From contig DJYK01000026.1 of the NCBI GenBank assembly GCA_002450095.1, positions 1-64,000 on the forward strand: a stretch of DNA of 64,000 nt, in the 5' to 3' direction. Position numbers and translations under genes: made by a program. Shown here piece by piece: positions 43,358-52,947 of this stretch (position 1 is its first letter; every line of letters starts with the position of its first letter). The notes beneath the pieces were generated by a model, which had not been told where the DNA came from, made no database searches, and was given only the letters and a program-made list of their open reading frames with translations. Source of the DNA: Mageeibacillus sp. UBA6980 (GTDB lineage: Bacteria > Bacillota > Clostridia > Saccharofermentanales > Saccharofermentanaceae).

Positions 43358-44396
43358 TAAAGACCACGACAGATTACTTATAAAGTTTATTATCGCCGCC
43401 ATCATGCTATGCTGCGTGATGGCGGTGTCGTGCTGTCTCGGAAGTTCCGGGATAACGTTGAGCGATGTTATCAGATACTTTACCGGAAGATCTGAAGAAT
43501 TATCCCGCACGACTGTGACGATACTCGGAAGGATAAGAGTTCCGCGTACCGTGACAGCCGCGCTCGTAGGGGGTGCTCTCGCGACGGTCGGATGCGTGAT
43601 GCAGGGGCTCTTTCGCAATGCGATGGCGGATCCGTCTGTCTTAGGTATCAGCAGCGGAGCCGCATTGGGTGCCGCAGTTGCCATCGTTACCGGCCTTAAC
43701 GGAGTGATAATCTGGGAGGCCTTCACCGGGGCTTACATAGGTGCCGTCATCGGGGCGGCGGTTACATGGCTCATGGTGTTCGTCATTGCATCTCATAACG
43801 GCAGATACGATACGTCATCCACACTTTTGGCGGGGATAGCGATATCGTCGCTGATGAGCGCACTAATAACCGTGCTCATGACGCTTCACATGGAGCAGAT
43901 GGAACGTGTCTATCTTTGGATGCTCGGGACTTTCTCGGCATCGACGACGGGCAAGACGCGTCTGCTTCTTATCGTGGTTGCAGCACTGATGCCGGTAGTG
44001 ATATTTATCGCTCCGAGGATAGACGTTCTTAAACTCGGAAGGGAGGCTGCTCAGACGCTGGGTGTCAACTATAAGGGAACTTTGCTCATCGCATTGGGAG
44101 CCTGCTCGTGCCTTCTGGCATTCTGTGTCGCGAACTCGGGGATCATCGGATTTGTAGGTCTCATCATCCCTCATATAGTCTCGTTCTTTAAGGTTACGCG
44201 CATGAGGGGAAGAGTGATCATGAGCTTCATGACGGGTGCCGTGTTTATGGTCCTCGCGGATACGATCTGTAAGACCATTGTCGCTCCGGGCGAACTCGCG
44301 ATAGGAGCGGTCACGAGTCTTATAGGTGCGCCGTACTTCCTGTTCCTTCTTATCGGAAGCAGGATCAGGAGTAAGAAAGAGAAGGTGAGCCTGTGA
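43344..44396 (+). CDS. FecCD-family ABC permease
   Basis: A 350-residue permease with about ten helices. Family markers: RIRVPRTVTAALVGGALATVGCVMQGLFRNAMADPSVLGISSGAALGA-type region (about 60-110) and GFVGLIIPHIV with the EAA-like contact loop. It forms a homodimer with the ATPase below and imports the ligand of the binding protein. Overlapping genes on both sides make one operon. Confidence 0.93.
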   Translation: MQGHNKDHDRLLIKFIIAAIMLCCVMAVSCCLGSSGITLSDVIRYFTGRSEELSRTTVTILGRIRVPRTVTAALVGGALATVGCVMQGLFRNAMADPSVLGISSGAALGAAVAIVTGLNGVIIWEAFTGAYIGAVIGAAVTWLMVFVIASHNGRYDTSSTLLAGIAISSLMSALITVLMTLHMEQMERVYLWMLGTFSASTTGKTRLLLIVVAALMPVVIFIAPRIDVLKLGREAAQTLGVNYKGTLLIALGACSCLLAFCVANSGIIGFVGLIIPHIVSFFKVTRMRGRVIMSFMTGAVFMVLADTICKTIVAPGELAIGAVTSLIGAPYFLFLLIGSRIRSKKEKVSL

Positions 44397-45091
44397 ACCT
44401 CGTGATGGAGAACGTAACCGTAAGCTACGGCGATATCAGAGTCCTCTCGGATGTCTCGCATACATTTAAAGAAGGCAAGATAACCATCCTTCTGGGACCT
44501 AACGGCTGCGGCAAGAGTACTTTTATCAAGGCCATAGTAAGAAAGTACGCGAAGACGGGGGTGCTGTCTTATATCCCGCAGGAGATGTACGGGCAGATCG
44601 GACTTACGGTGGAAGATACCGTTGCTCTCGGAAGATATGATCCGAAGAAGTTTATATCCGGGGAGACAGAGGAAGACATAAAGTATATCGACGATGCTCT
44701 GTCTTCTATGGAGTTAGCCGACAAGAGATATCTTATTTACGATGATCTGTCAGGAGGAGAGAAGCAGCGCGCGATGGCCGCCCGTGCGATCTGTCAGGAC
44801 GCGCCGTGGTTTATCATGGATGAGCCGTCCTCAAACCTCGATATAGTTCACAGCAAGCATATTATGGACACTGCCGTAAACCTCGTATCACAGAAGGGCA
44901 AATCATTCATAATAGTGATGCATAACATCAACGATGCCGTGCGTTACGGCGACGAATTCGTTCTGATGAGAGACGGCAGGATAATCAAGGTCTGCGATAA
45001 ATTGGACAGCGATTCTCTGAAGGCGGTGTTCGGCACTGATTTTGAATCCGTCAGGACTTCTTCGGGGCGCGAATTATTCTTTGCCGGATGA
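44393..45091 (+). CDS. ABC importer ATPase
   Basis: A 232-residue ATPase of the FecE/BtuD type: GPNGCGKST (Walker A), DLSGGEKQR signature, WFIMDEPSSNLD (Walker B) and MHNINDAVR. It starts with GTG overlapping the permease stop (GTGA); an ATG 12 bases later is possible. Its last 41 bases overlap the end of the convergent NatB-like gene. Confidence 0.92.
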   Translation: MNLVMENVTVSYGDIRVLSDVSHTFKEGKITILLGPNGCGKSTFIKAIVRKYAKTGVLSYIPQEMYGQIGLTVEDTVALGRYDPKKFISGETEEDIKYIDDALSSMELADKRYLIYDDLSGGEKQRAMAARAICQDAPWFIMDEPSSNLDIVHSKHIMDTAVNLVSQKGKSFIIVMHNINDAVRYGDEFVLMRDGRIIKVCDKLDSDSLKAVFGTDFESVRTSSGRELFFAG

Positions 45092-47192
45092 GAAGGTAGA
45101 AGATAAGACAGACCGCGATAATGACCGAGGCTTCCCATGTGCCCTCGGGACCGAATGCACTTCCGGTATATGTGGTGGATATTAAGGATGCCGTCTCGCT
45201 GTTGCCGCTTACGGACAGGCCGAAGATGCTCCCCTGGAACAGATTCCACATCGTGTGACAGGCGCAGGTTATGAGGATGTTTCCGGTATCGATATAGATG
45301 AGGGCGAACAGCACCGCGAGAAGGAATATGTTTATAAGTGCCGTCAGCGAGAATCCTCCGTTAAATCCGTGGAACAAAGAGAACAGGACAGAGGAGACGA
45401 TTACCGCCGTCGCATTCTTATATGCGGGCATTATGGCAGTGATGCGGTCGATCATGAATCTTCTGAACAGAAATTCCTCGGCCGATCCCTGCGGTATCCA
45501 CATAAGCACGGAAAAGGCGAAAATCATTATGTTCTCCTTATTAAGCCCGAACCCTCCGGGAACTGCCTTGTGAGTGATGATGAGAAATATATATACGAAT
45601 GTCATCATCAATGCCCCGGAAACGGCGCCCTTCAGATATGAAGGGAAGAGGTCTCCCGGAGTCGTTACGCTGACAGTGCCTCTCGTTCTTATTATGCATG
45701 CGATAATGATGAGGATATAACTTACCGACATAAGACCTAAGAACTTCGGATCGCTCATGAAGATGTTTATTATCTCCATTGTCTTGTTTATGATATCCGG
45801 TACGCTCGTTACCTCGGAAAGATCAGCAATGAATTCGGAATATGAAGGGTCTCTCATATAAGAGATGACTACGGGGATCATCGCGATAAGCTGGAATATC
45901 GAGAGCGTGACCATTGGATATATGATGACGTCGATAAATCCCGTTATGATATCTCCTGCTTTGCTTAAAGGTCCCGGTGCCTTAACTTCGTTCTCGTCTT
46001 CGGAGCTTACGGTCCTTACAGTGAACTTCTCGTTTTTAAGAAGGACGGAACTTACGTAAACGACCGCTGCTCCCAGCATGACGGTCAACACCGAACAGAT
46101 CAGCGCCGGCAGGATATCGACCGTCCCGTTAAATGCATTTCCGAATCCGTAGAACTGCCCGTAAACGGGAAGCCAGGAGTACACGTCCCTCGACGATTCC
46201 TCGCCGTTTATACATGTAACGAGTATCGTAAGGATAATAAAGAATATCGGGAGAAATGCGGTCTGGGCGGAAGTGACAGAGTCGTTCATAACCGATATGA
46301 GTACTGTTATCGCCGATATGAAGAACGCCAGGCTCACCGCCAGGATCAGGGCGGGGATGACGGATTCCGGGTGCCTGTATGGCGGGATGAGAAAAGAGAT
46401 GATAAGAACGATCAGTGCCGGGATCATCGAGCTTATGAATACGCCCTTTGTAAAGGATATAATGATGTTTTTTCGAGGGACCGGGGTCAGAAGTATCCTC
46501 GAGAAAGTTCCTCTCTCTTTTTGTCCCGATATGGCTTCGGTGCCCGTTGACATGCCTGAATACATTAATGTGATAAAGAGGAGGATGGGGATGAAGTTGT
46601 TGCCCATCGACCTCGCGAAATGCGTCGCGAAAGTCTCGTTCTGCGCGGTCGGAATGTCTGCGCTTATGACTTCCCAGGTGTTGCTCGTATCGGGGATATC
46701 GAATCTGTCGATGAGAAATGTCCGGTAGTCTTCGAGGTATCCGTCACGCACAAGATCCCTTATGTATTTGTAGTCCGTACTGTCCGTTCTGTAATAAGTA
46801 AGAATATCGGCATTGGCGCCGGAAATGATCTGTTCGTCAAAATCATCGGGGAAGAAGATGACAACGCCCGCGGCATTCTTGTGCATAAACTCGGACATGG
46901 CAAGAAAGTCAAACGGTGCATCGAACTGTTCGTAGTAGATCTTTGAATCCGAAGGCTCGCTTTCCGTGAACTTAATGAATGAAGAAGGCGCATTAACGAC
47001 AACGATGGAGCCCGAAGACTTCACGTAATCGTTGAATCCGAAGAACGACAGCAATGCCGAGAACATCGCGACTATACAGGTGAAGACGAAGCCTATGGCA
47101 AGAAACAGCGTAGTACCGCAGACTTCGGTGCTGCCGCGTCCGCTCCTGAAGATCATGTTCTTCGTTATAGCCTGTCCCTTATTCTTCGACAT
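45051..47192 (-). CDS. ABC-2 permease fused to CPBP intramembrane protease
   Basis: A 713-residue membrane protein. The N-terminal 400 residues fit NatB/ABC-2-type exporters: one helix, a long outer domain (about 50-185) and a helix block with SGQKERGTFSRILLTP. The last 200 residues are a CPBP (CAAX/Abi) glutamate protease with EEFLFRRFMIDRI, SLFHGFNGG and CHTMWN motifs. Fusions of this type are known near NatA ATPases and may process an exported peptide. It overlaps the NatA gene by 14 bases. Confidence 0.88.
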   Translation of the reverse strand: MSKNKGQAITKNMIFRSGRGSTEVCGTTLFLAIGFVFTCIVAMFSALLSFFGFNDYVKSSGSIVVVNAPSSFIKFTESEPSDSKIYYEQFDAPFDFLAMSEFMHKNAAGVVIFFPDDFDEQIISGANADILTYYRTDSTDYKYIRDLVRDGYLEDYRTFLIDRFDIPDTSNTWEVISADIPTAQNETFATHFARSMGNNFIPILLFITLMYSGMSTGTEAISGQKERGTFSRILLTPVPRKNIIISFTKGVFISSMIPALIVLIISFLIPPYRHPESVIPALILAVSLAFFISAITVLISVMNDSVTSAQTAFLPIFFIILTILVTCINGEESSRDVYSWLPVYGQFYGFGNAFNGTVDILPALICSVLTVMLGAAVVYVSSVLLKNEKFTVRTVSSEDENEVKAPGPLSKAGDIITGFIDVIIYPMVTLSIFQLIAMIPVVISYMRDPSYSEFIADLSEVTSVPDIINKTMEIINIFMSDPKFLGLMSVSYILIIIACIIRTRGTVSVTTPGDLFPSYLKGAVSGALMMTFVYIFLIITHKAVPGGFGLNKENIMIFAFSVLMWIPQGSAEEFLFRRFMIDRITAIMPAYKNATAVIVSSVLFSLFHGFNGGFSLTALINIFLLAVLFALIYIDTGNILITCACHTMWNLFQGSIFGLSVSGNSETASLISTTYTGSAFGPEGTWEASVIIAVCLIFYLLIRQRIIRAPKKS

Positions 47193-47913
47193 GTGCCTCC
47201 ACGTATATCTTAAAGAATGCTTCTTCGAATGTCTCGGAGCCGCTTGCCGATGTCAGTTCGTCAACCGTTCCCTGTGCCGCGATCCTTCCGTCAACGAGTA
47301 TCGCTATCTCGTCACACAGACTCTCGGCGACCGAGAAGATATGTGTCGAGAGGATGATCGCGTGCCCCTCGTTCTTAAGCTCGAGCAGATAGTCTGTGAC
47401 CTGCTTGCTCGTTAATATATCGAGACCGTTGGTAGGCTCATCGAATATGATCACCGGGGGATTATGGATGAGGCTTATCGCGATGGACGCTTTCTGCTTC
47501 ATACCCGTCGATAATTCGTTTATCCTCTTCTTTCTGAACGGCATTATCCCGAGTTTATTGAATATCTCTTCCTTGCGCTTTAATGACTTCTCCTTAGGGA
47601 TGTCGTAAAGCTCGCCGAAGAAGTCCCAGAGTTTATCCGGGGTGGACATCGGATCGAGCCTGACTTCTGTCGTGAGATAACCTATCCTTCGGTGTATCTC
47701 GAGAAGGTCCTTGTCCGCACTGAGTCCGTCGATCAGGATGGTGCCCGAGGTCGGCTTAAGAAGAGTTGAGATCATCTGCATAAGCGTCGTCTTTCCGGCA
47801 CCGTTAGGCCCCAGAAGACCGAAGATCATTCCGTCCTTTACTTCGAAGCTTACGCCCTTGATTATCTCCTTGTCTTTCGAGTAACTCTTGTGCACATCGG
47901 TTACGGTTATCAA
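47179..47913 (-). CDS. NatA-like ABC exporter ATPase
   Basis: A 244-residue ATPase: GPNGAGKTTLM (Walker A), LSTGMKQKASIAIS (signature with ST in place of SG), VIIFDEPTNGLD and STHIFSVAESLCD. It serves both adjoining permeases. The family is linked to Na+ or peptide export. It overlaps both neighbours by a few bases. Confidence 0.92.
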   Translation of the reverse strand: MITVTDVHKSYSKDKEIIKGVSFEVKDGMIFGLLGPNGAGKTTLMQMISTLLKPTSGTILIDGLSADKDLLEIHRRIGYLTTEVRLDPMSTPDKLWDFFGELYDIPKEKSLKRKEEIFNKLGIMPFRKKRINELSTGMKQKASIAISLIHNPPVIIFDEPTNGLDILTSKQVTDYLLELKNEGHAIILSTHIFSVAESLCDEIAILVDGRIAAQGTVDELTSASGSETFEEAFFKIYVEAHVEE

Positions 47914-49064
47914 CTTGTGTACCCCTCTTTCTTAAATGTCCGCTTCAAAAGAATGAAAGCCGTTCCGAGACCGGTCAGAAGCATCCCGATAAGCTGCCAC
48001 GGCCTGTATTCCGACAAGAATACGGTCTTGATCACCGCTATGCTCCCGTGTATCGGGATGAGAAACTCCAGGCGCCCCGGGGTGCCCGTGAATATCTGAA
48101 AGAACAGATCTGCCATAAGGTAGATAAGAGGCATCTGAAGGTTAAGGATAACGTCCTTCATCCTCTTTACGGAGAAGATTATGTTCGTGCATATGACAGC
48201 GCAGAGAAAAGCCGTGACCGGGATCACCAGTGCGATCACCATAAGCTGATCGGGAAGGAGGAATACTCCGAAAGGGATGAGTGAGTTGGCGCTGTTGGAC
48301 CGGTTCAGCCACGAGGAGAGAAACAGGAAAATGAAAGTTATGTAAGAGGCGCCCGTTACGAGTAAAGAGGAGGCCAGTATCTTCCCGAGCATTATGCTCT
48401 TCGGTGAGACCGGTGACATGAGGAGTTTGTCGTAGAAGCCCCTGTCCCTCTCGGAGGCGAACATATCGCTCGTCAGCGAGTAAATGCAGTAGTAGATAAG
48501 AAGTACGAGGACCGGGGGAATCACCCGTCCCGCTCCCTCGTTGGCCGTGGTCCTGTAATCGAGAAGTTTGATCACGGGGTTGAACCTGTCGATCTCATAT
48601 ACCCGGTTGCCCTGCCGTGACAGCATGTCGTTATACTCATCCATAACGACTTCTATAAAACTGTCCCGTTTGTTGATCGCGATCGCGGAATTGCCGTCGC
48701 AGCCTACATAAGCCGCTCCGGCGTTCTCGTCCCACAGCACGTATATCGAGCCGTTTCGTAATTCTCTTATAAGTTCGCCCGATTCCTGCTTGTTGGAAAA
48801 TTCCTCAGGGGACAATATCACATACTCGTAAACGGTAGTTCCGTCGGTGTCCTCTATGTACTGAAGGAATGAATCCGGAGCGTTAATGACGGAGACGGGC
48901 TTCTCCTTTACAGAACCCGTGCTCATGTAGTTTATGAGGTAAGGGAAGATCCCGAGTGCCGTCATCATTACGGCAGCAGGGATTATGAACACGGCAGCAG
49001 CCCTCTTCCAATTGGAATAGACTTTAAGAATCTCCCACTTAATTATTATAAATATACCGCGCAT
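47910..49064 (-). CDS. ABC-2-type permease of the NatAB-like operon
   Basis: A 384-residue membrane protein with one N-terminal helix, a large outer domain (about 45-190) and about five helices after it (ERDRGFYDKLLMSPVSP coupling region). The start at 49064 is chosen because the promoter (TTGTCA 49099-49094, 16 bases, TATAAT 49077-49072) puts transcription start right at or before this ATG, so an earlier in-frame start would lie in untranscribed DNA. No Shine-Dalgarno precedes it: a leaderless message is likely. Confidence 0.82.
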   Translation of the reverse strand: MRGIFIIIKWEILKVYSNWKRAAAVFIIPAAVMMTALGIFPYLINYMSTGSVKEKPVSVINAPDSFLQYIEDTDGTTVYEYVILSPEEFSNKQESGELIRELRNGSIYVLWDENAGAAYVGCDGNSAIAINKRDSFIEVVMDEYNDMLSRQGNRVYEIDRFNPVIKLLDYRTTANEGAGRVIPPVLVLLIYYCIYSLTSDMFASERDRGFYDKLLMSPVSPKSIMLGKILASSLLVTGASYITFIFLFLSSWLNRSNSANSLIPFGVFLLPDQLMVIALVIPVTAFLCAVICTNIIFSVKRMKDVILNLQMPLIYLMADLFFQIFTGTPGRLEFLIPIHGSIAVIKTVFLSEYRPWQLIGMLLTGLGTAFILLKRTFKKEGYTS

Positions 49065-49071
49065 AAATATT

Positions 49072-49099
49072 ATTATATAGGACAAATGGCACTTGACAA
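49072..49099 (-). promoter_or_regulatory. Promoter of the NatAB-like operon (leaderless)
   Basis: TTGTCA, 16-base spacer, TATAAT on the minus strand. Its -35 is interlocked with the -35 TTGACA (49093-49098) of the rightward tRNA-Cys promoter, so the two transcripts share this DNA. Confidence 0.7.
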
Positions 49100-49137
49100 A
49101 AGCGGTCTGATTTTTGCATAATAGTCGGGCACGATTA

Positions 49138-49212
49138 GGTGCCATAGCCAAGCGGTAAGGCCAAGGTCTGCAAAACCTTTATTCCCCGGTTCAAATCCGG
49201 GTGGCACCTCCA
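49138..49212 (+). tRNA. tRNA-Cys (GCA)
   Basis: The acceptor stem GGTGCCA/TGGCACC, U discriminator and encoded CCA are present; the anticodon loop reads CTGCAAA with GCA; the T arm is CCCGGTTCAAATCCGGG. A promoter TTGACA...CATAAT lies just upstream. Confidence 0.95.
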
Positions 49213-49222
49213 GTAAACGGCT

Positions 49223-49255
49223 CCGCAGGTATTTTCCCTGCGGGGCTTCTTTTTT
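49223..49255 (+). terminator. Terminator after tRNA-Cys
   Basis: CCGCAGG pairs with CCTGCGG; CTTCTTTTTT follows. Confidence 0.85.
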
Positions 49256-49287
49256 ACAAAGGCGAAGGAAATATTCGGGTGGATTAA

Positions 49288-50238
49288 ATGATCGAACAGA
49301 AAGTCAAAGATGTTCTTAAAAGGTACGATGAGATAGCAGGACTCATCCTTGATCAGAAGGTTGATGAGTTCGCGGATAAGATGGATGAGAAGCCTCCCGA
49401 AGAGGATGACTTAACGTATGAACAGTACCTTCAGAGAGTCGCGATGCAGGAGACCGAGGAGCAGAGCCTTCTCATGGAGGCCGAGCCCCGTGAGGAATTG
49501 GGCGGGCTGTCGATGAACGATTATTTTGCTCAAAGATCATTTGACGAACTCGTTGAGATCCTTGAGTTCTGCGCGATGGAGCTTGACCGCGGTGTTCCGC
49601 AAAGTGTTGTAAACGCTCTTGTAAATATAGATGATTCATCGGCTGTCGAGGAATATGCCAGACATATGGTCAGGGATTCCGCTTGGCGTGATGAAGAGAT
49701 GAAGGATGAAGACACGCTTTTCGAGATGGAGTTTCAGAAGGTCAAGGCAAGCCTCAAGATACTCTCGGGAAGGCATGATGCGAGTCTTATAGACGACGTC
49801 CTCGACAGGTTTATGAGTTACGAGAGCACGCACAGCTTTGTTGCCGATTCCATCGCGGAATACATAGAATCATTCCCCGACGAATCTCCCCGGAAGATCA
49901 TAGACAGGCTCGAAGAGCACAAGGACGACGGCATGGAAGGCCCCTGTGAGGACCTGATAGTTATGATCACGAATATCGGTAAAGAGAAAAAGTCCGATGA
50001 GATCTACAACGCCATAAGACTGGCTTTCAGATGTATGACCAATAAGATCTATGCGGTCATCTGTTTCGCGGATTACGGTGACGACCGTGCAGTCCCGCTT
50101 CTTAAGAATTACATTAACCGCCATCAAAGTGACATAAGCCGCGAACTCTTCTACGAGATGATGAGCGCCATTCAGAACCTTGGAGGCAACATAGAAGACA
50201 TCTCCGATCCATTCGGGGATTTTCAGAAGAAAGGCTGA
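49288..50238 (+). CDS. HEAT-like repeat protein, function unknown
   Basis: A 316-residue acidic soluble protein. The N-terminal 110 residues are charged helices; from about 110 on, paired helices of HEAT/ARM type (SVVNALVNIDDSSAVEEYARHMV, DDRAVPLLKNYINRHQ) suggest a protein-binding solenoid. No enzyme motif is seen. It starts 33 bases after the tRNA terminator and ends 20 bases before the GH26 gene, so they may share a transcript. Confidence 0.72.
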   Translation: MIEQKVKDVLKRYDEIAGLILDQKVDEFADKMDEKPPEEDDLTYEQYLQRVAMQETEEQSLLMEAEPREELGGLSMNDYFAQRSFDELVEILEFCAMELDRGVPQSVVNALVNIDDSSAVEEYARHMVRDSAWRDEEMKDEDTLFEMEFQKVKASLKILSGRHDASLIDDVLDRFMSYESTHSFVADSIAEYIESFPDESPRKIIDRLEEHKDDGMEGPCEDLIVMITNIGKEKKSDEIYNAIRLAFRCMTNKIYAVICFADYGDDRAVPLLKNYINRHQSDISRELFYEMMSAIQNLGGNIEDISDPFGDFQKKG

Positions 50239-50257
50239 TATATAAGGGTTTGTAACA

Positions 50258-51355
50258 GTGTTAAAGCAAAGAATCCCGGGTGTATATAAGCTTCTCGGCA
50301 GGTTAGAGGACGTAGCGTATTCGGATGATTTCATGTTCGGACATCAGAATGCGGGACACATCGGTGTGTCGATCACCAATAAGGACGGTTCCGAGTCGGA
50401 TATCAAGAATCTCGTCGGAAAGCACCCTGCCGTCGTAGGCATCGATACATTGGGATTCTATGGTTACGAAGGCAATATGGAACAGTTGGTCAGGGTTGTT
50501 AAGGAGCTTCACCGCGAAGGCTGCATAATCACCTTATCCTCGCATATGCCTAACTTCTCCCTGGGAGGAGATGATTTCTTCGATTATTCCCCGAACTTTA
50601 CTGACGGCAATGTCGGATACCGTATCCTGCCGGGCGGAGATCTTAACGAGAAGTATCGAAGATTTCTCGATGCGATAGCAGAATTTGCTTCGCTTTGTGT
50701 CGATGTTGACGGCGAACCCATCCCGATGCTGTTCAGACCGTTCCATGAGGATAACGGAAACTGGTTTTGGTGGGGCAGAGAATATCTTCCGGACGACAAA
50801 TATGTAACGTTATACAGATATACAGTCGATTATCTGCAGGATGAGAAGGGCGTAACGAGCTTTGCATACGCCTATTCCCCGAACGGTTTCTTCGATGATG
50901 ACAAACACTATCTTCGAAGGTATCCCGGAGACGATTACATAGATGTTCTGGGCATGGACATATACCGTGACAGACCTTCACCGGATGACGGCTTCTACGA
51001 CAAGCTCAAGTCCTCTCTTCAGATCCTCTGGCAGGTATCTTTGGAGCACGGTAAACCATATGCTCTGACAGAGCTCGGCATCAGAGTTCTCGATTCGGTC
51101 GGAGGCTACTACGAAGGCCTTGCACCGTCGGGAAATATCGTAAAGAACTTCTTCACGGAGTTTCTGGAATTCATGTGTTCCTTCGAAGCGGGGGGCAGAT
51201 GTTCGTATGTCCTCACCTGGGCGAACTTCTCAGATCAGCAGTTCTGGGTGCCCTATGAGCTTAAGGACAAAGACGGAAACGTCACCTTCAGGCACGAGAT
51301 GTGCGATGACTTTATTAAGTTCGTAAGTGATCCGCACGTTATTTTGGCGCCATAG
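50258..51355 (+). CDS. Glycoside hydrolase family 26 (beta-mannanase-like)
   Basis: A 365-residue enzyme with a TIM-barrel GH26 pattern: RPFHEDNGNWFWWG with acid/base Glu near 164, YSPNGFFDDD, DVLGMDIYRD and nucleophile Glu in ALTELGIR near 272. It hydrolyses beta-1,4-mannan or related beta-glycans. There is no signal peptide (start GTG, VLKQRIPGVYKLL), so it likely acts in the cytoplasm on imported oligosaccharides. It is preceded by AAGGG. The length is that of a lone catalytic domain. Confidence 0.88.
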   Translation: MLKQRIPGVYKLLGRLEDVAYSDDFMFGHQNAGHIGVSITNKDGSESDIKNLVGKHPAVVGIDTLGFYGYEGNMEQLVRVVKELHREGCIITLSSHMPNFSLGGDDFFDYSPNFTDGNVGYRILPGGDLNEKYRRFLDAIAEFASLCVDVDGEPIPMLFRPFHEDNGNWFWWGREYLPDDKYVTLYRYTVDYLQDEKGVTSFAYAYSPNGFFDDDKHYLRRYPGDDYIDVLGMDIYRDRPSPDDGFYDKLKSSLQILWQVSLEHGKPYALTELGIRVLDSVGGYYEGLAPSGNIVKNFFTEFLEFMCSFEAGGRCSYVLTWANFSDQQFWVPYELKDKDGNVTFRHEMCDDFIKFVSDPHVILAP

Positions 51356-51360
51356 TTTTA

Positions 51361-51389
51361 TTGACAAGTTTTTTGCCGTGAAATAAAAT
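51361..51389 (+). promoter_or_regulatory. Promoter of tRNA-Gly
   Basis: TTGACA, 17 bases, TAAAAT, 14 bases before the tRNA. Confidence 0.8.
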
Positions 51390-51403
51390 TATCAGGCGAA
51401 TAT

Positions 51404-51479
<76 letters not shown>

Positions 51480-51483
51480 TTGA

Positions 51484-51513
51484 AACCCCCAAGATCATTA
51501 GGTCTCGGGGGTT
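51484..51513 (+). terminator. Terminator after tRNA-Gly
   Basis: AACCCCC pairs with GGGGGTT; a T-rich tract follows. Confidence 0.7.
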
Positions 51514-51546
51514 ATTTCTTTTCTTGGAAGTAAATTTGGAAGTAAA

Positions 51547-51883
51547 TCATACGGATTTTTTTGCTGCCTCGAACAATGGTGTTACCTGCAGACGTTCAGA
51601 TGCTTCCTTTAGTTCGCCGTCGATGATGTGGTTACCATACAGTTCGTGACTGGGTGTAGTCTTCGATGAATCTTTGATAAGCGACCACGAACTTGAGCTT
51701 CTCCGACATCTGATGTCCGTTCTCTATCCATTCCTTTGCTCTGTCCCGACAATCTCTCTTACCAGGCATTCCAGGAGCTCTGGAGACGAATTGCTTACGC
51801 TTACCGTCGATCATGATGGACAGAGTCCACTTCTTGTTCTTCTTATCCCACTTAGGCTGCGGGATACGGTCGATCTGATACAT
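51547..51883 (-). pseudogene. Tyrosine integrase remnant
   Basis: Read leftward, the N-terminal part of a phage-type integrase (MYQIDRIPQPKWDKKNKKW, then AKEWIENGHQMSEKLKFVV) runs for about 80 residues to 51632. Then a C-terminal piece of the same kind of protein in another frame (HELYGNHIIDGELKEASERL) runs to the stop at 51547. The catalytic middle is missing. It sits 68 bases after tRNA-Gly, so it marks a decayed integrated element. The 240 bases to the next gene show nothing I can support. Confidence 0.72.
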
Positions 51884-52127
51884 AACTGTATCTTCGGGGA
51901 TCTTTTTGTTTGCTATAAGCGAATGTATGATGTTACTTCGACAATTGTACGAGTAAGTCTAAGTATTTATCAGTCATGCCGATCTGAGACAAATCTATAT
52001 CGTAAGATTCTTCATTTATTAATCTGGTCATATCCGATAATAGATTTGTTTTACTCCTTTTGTCGGGTAAACGCATCATCAACATAATAATATATGCAGA
52101 TAGATCCGTATTATTTATCTCGGGGTG

Positions 52128-52826
52128 TTATGTAAGAAAACTCTTCGACAAACGTACTGGTGGAGTCATCTTTGCATTATATAATCTAGAGCAATGAGCA
52201 CATTTGTTTCTCAACACTGATAAGCAATGTAGATGCTTTTCGAGCGTTTTGCTCGTTGTTCCACAATTTTCTGCAATGCACTCTTTGTCTGTATTATACA
52301 TTGCGGAATATAACCTTGAGAGATTGGAAAACGAGAGTAATTCTGTCATCACCCATATAGGCATCTTTCCTTCATATTTGGCCATATGGTGCTTTACAAT
52401 AGGACCATCTTTATAGTAGTCTCGTTCTTTATTGAAACTCTCCATCACGCTGTTGTATACATCTTTTTTATAGAAATTCTTCTCATCGTAATGTTGATTG
52501 TGAGGTGGTTGAATGCACTCTCTTAATGCGAACCCATCGGCTATTTGTGTGCGATAATAAATCTCGCATATTTCAAGATATCTTCGTAAAAGACTTCTTA
52601 GTTTCTCGTCGAATTTGTAAATGTGGTATAGGTGTTCCAAACTAATAGGAGAAGATAGGTCGCTAGAGTTAGTATCTTTGCGATACTGGAGAGCATATCC
52701 CGTTAATCTGTAATATCCTACGTTGTTGAGAACTAAACGAGCAAAAGACTCATCGTTAATCACTATGCCGTGAGTCCTCAACATCTGTATCTGTTCATCG
52801 CAATTAATCGGTCTCTTCAGTTCCAT
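52128..52826 (-). CDS. Abi_2 (AbiF/AbiD-like) abortive-infection protein
   Basis: A 232-residue protein of the Abi_2 family: ELKRPINCDEQIQML, LVLNNVGYYRLTGYALQYR, YKFDEKLRSLLRRYLEICE near the N-terminus, then PIWVMTELLSFSNLSRLY and LRNKCAHCSRLYN. The last is an RxxxxH HEPN site, typical of RNases. The start at 52826 follows GGAG; the longer frame lacks an RBS. It acts as a phage-defence toxin in known cases. A terminator hairpin 18 bases before its RBS defines an upstream small RNA, probably its antitoxin. Confidence 0.87.
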   Translation of the reverse strand: MELKRPINCDEQIQMLRTHGIVINDESFARLVLNNVGYYRLTGYALQYRKDTNSSDLSSPISLEHLYHIYKFDEKLRSLLRRYLEICEIYYRTQIADGFALRECIQPPHNQHYDEKNFYKKDVYNSVMESFNKERDYYKDGPIVKHHMAKYEGKMPIWVMTELLSFSNLSRLYSAMYNTDKECIAENCGTTSKTLEKHLHCLSVLRNKCAHCSRLYNAKMTPPVRLSKSFLT

Positions 52827-52843
52827 AATTTTCTCCATATAGC

Positions 52844-52947
52844 AAAAAAGCTGGGTATGCACCCAGCCGGTCCCCAAGAAATCAATCTCAGGCAACACTG
52901 TTGCATACATGGTATCAAATAAATCGTTTATAGGAACGATGCAACGT
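52844..52947 (-). ncRNA. Small structured RNA upstream of the Abi_2 gene
   Basis: Read leftward, TTGACA (52983-52978) and TACAGA (52959-52954) form a promoter, giving a transcript from about 52947. GTTGCAT (52945-52939) pairs with ATGCAAC (52906-52900), enclosing ATCGTT/AACGAT. A terminator follows (GCTGGGT/ACCCAGC, 52867-52850, then six T). Noncoding RNAs are known in front of AbiF-type genes; the spacing fits. Boundaries are estimated. Confidence 0.65.
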
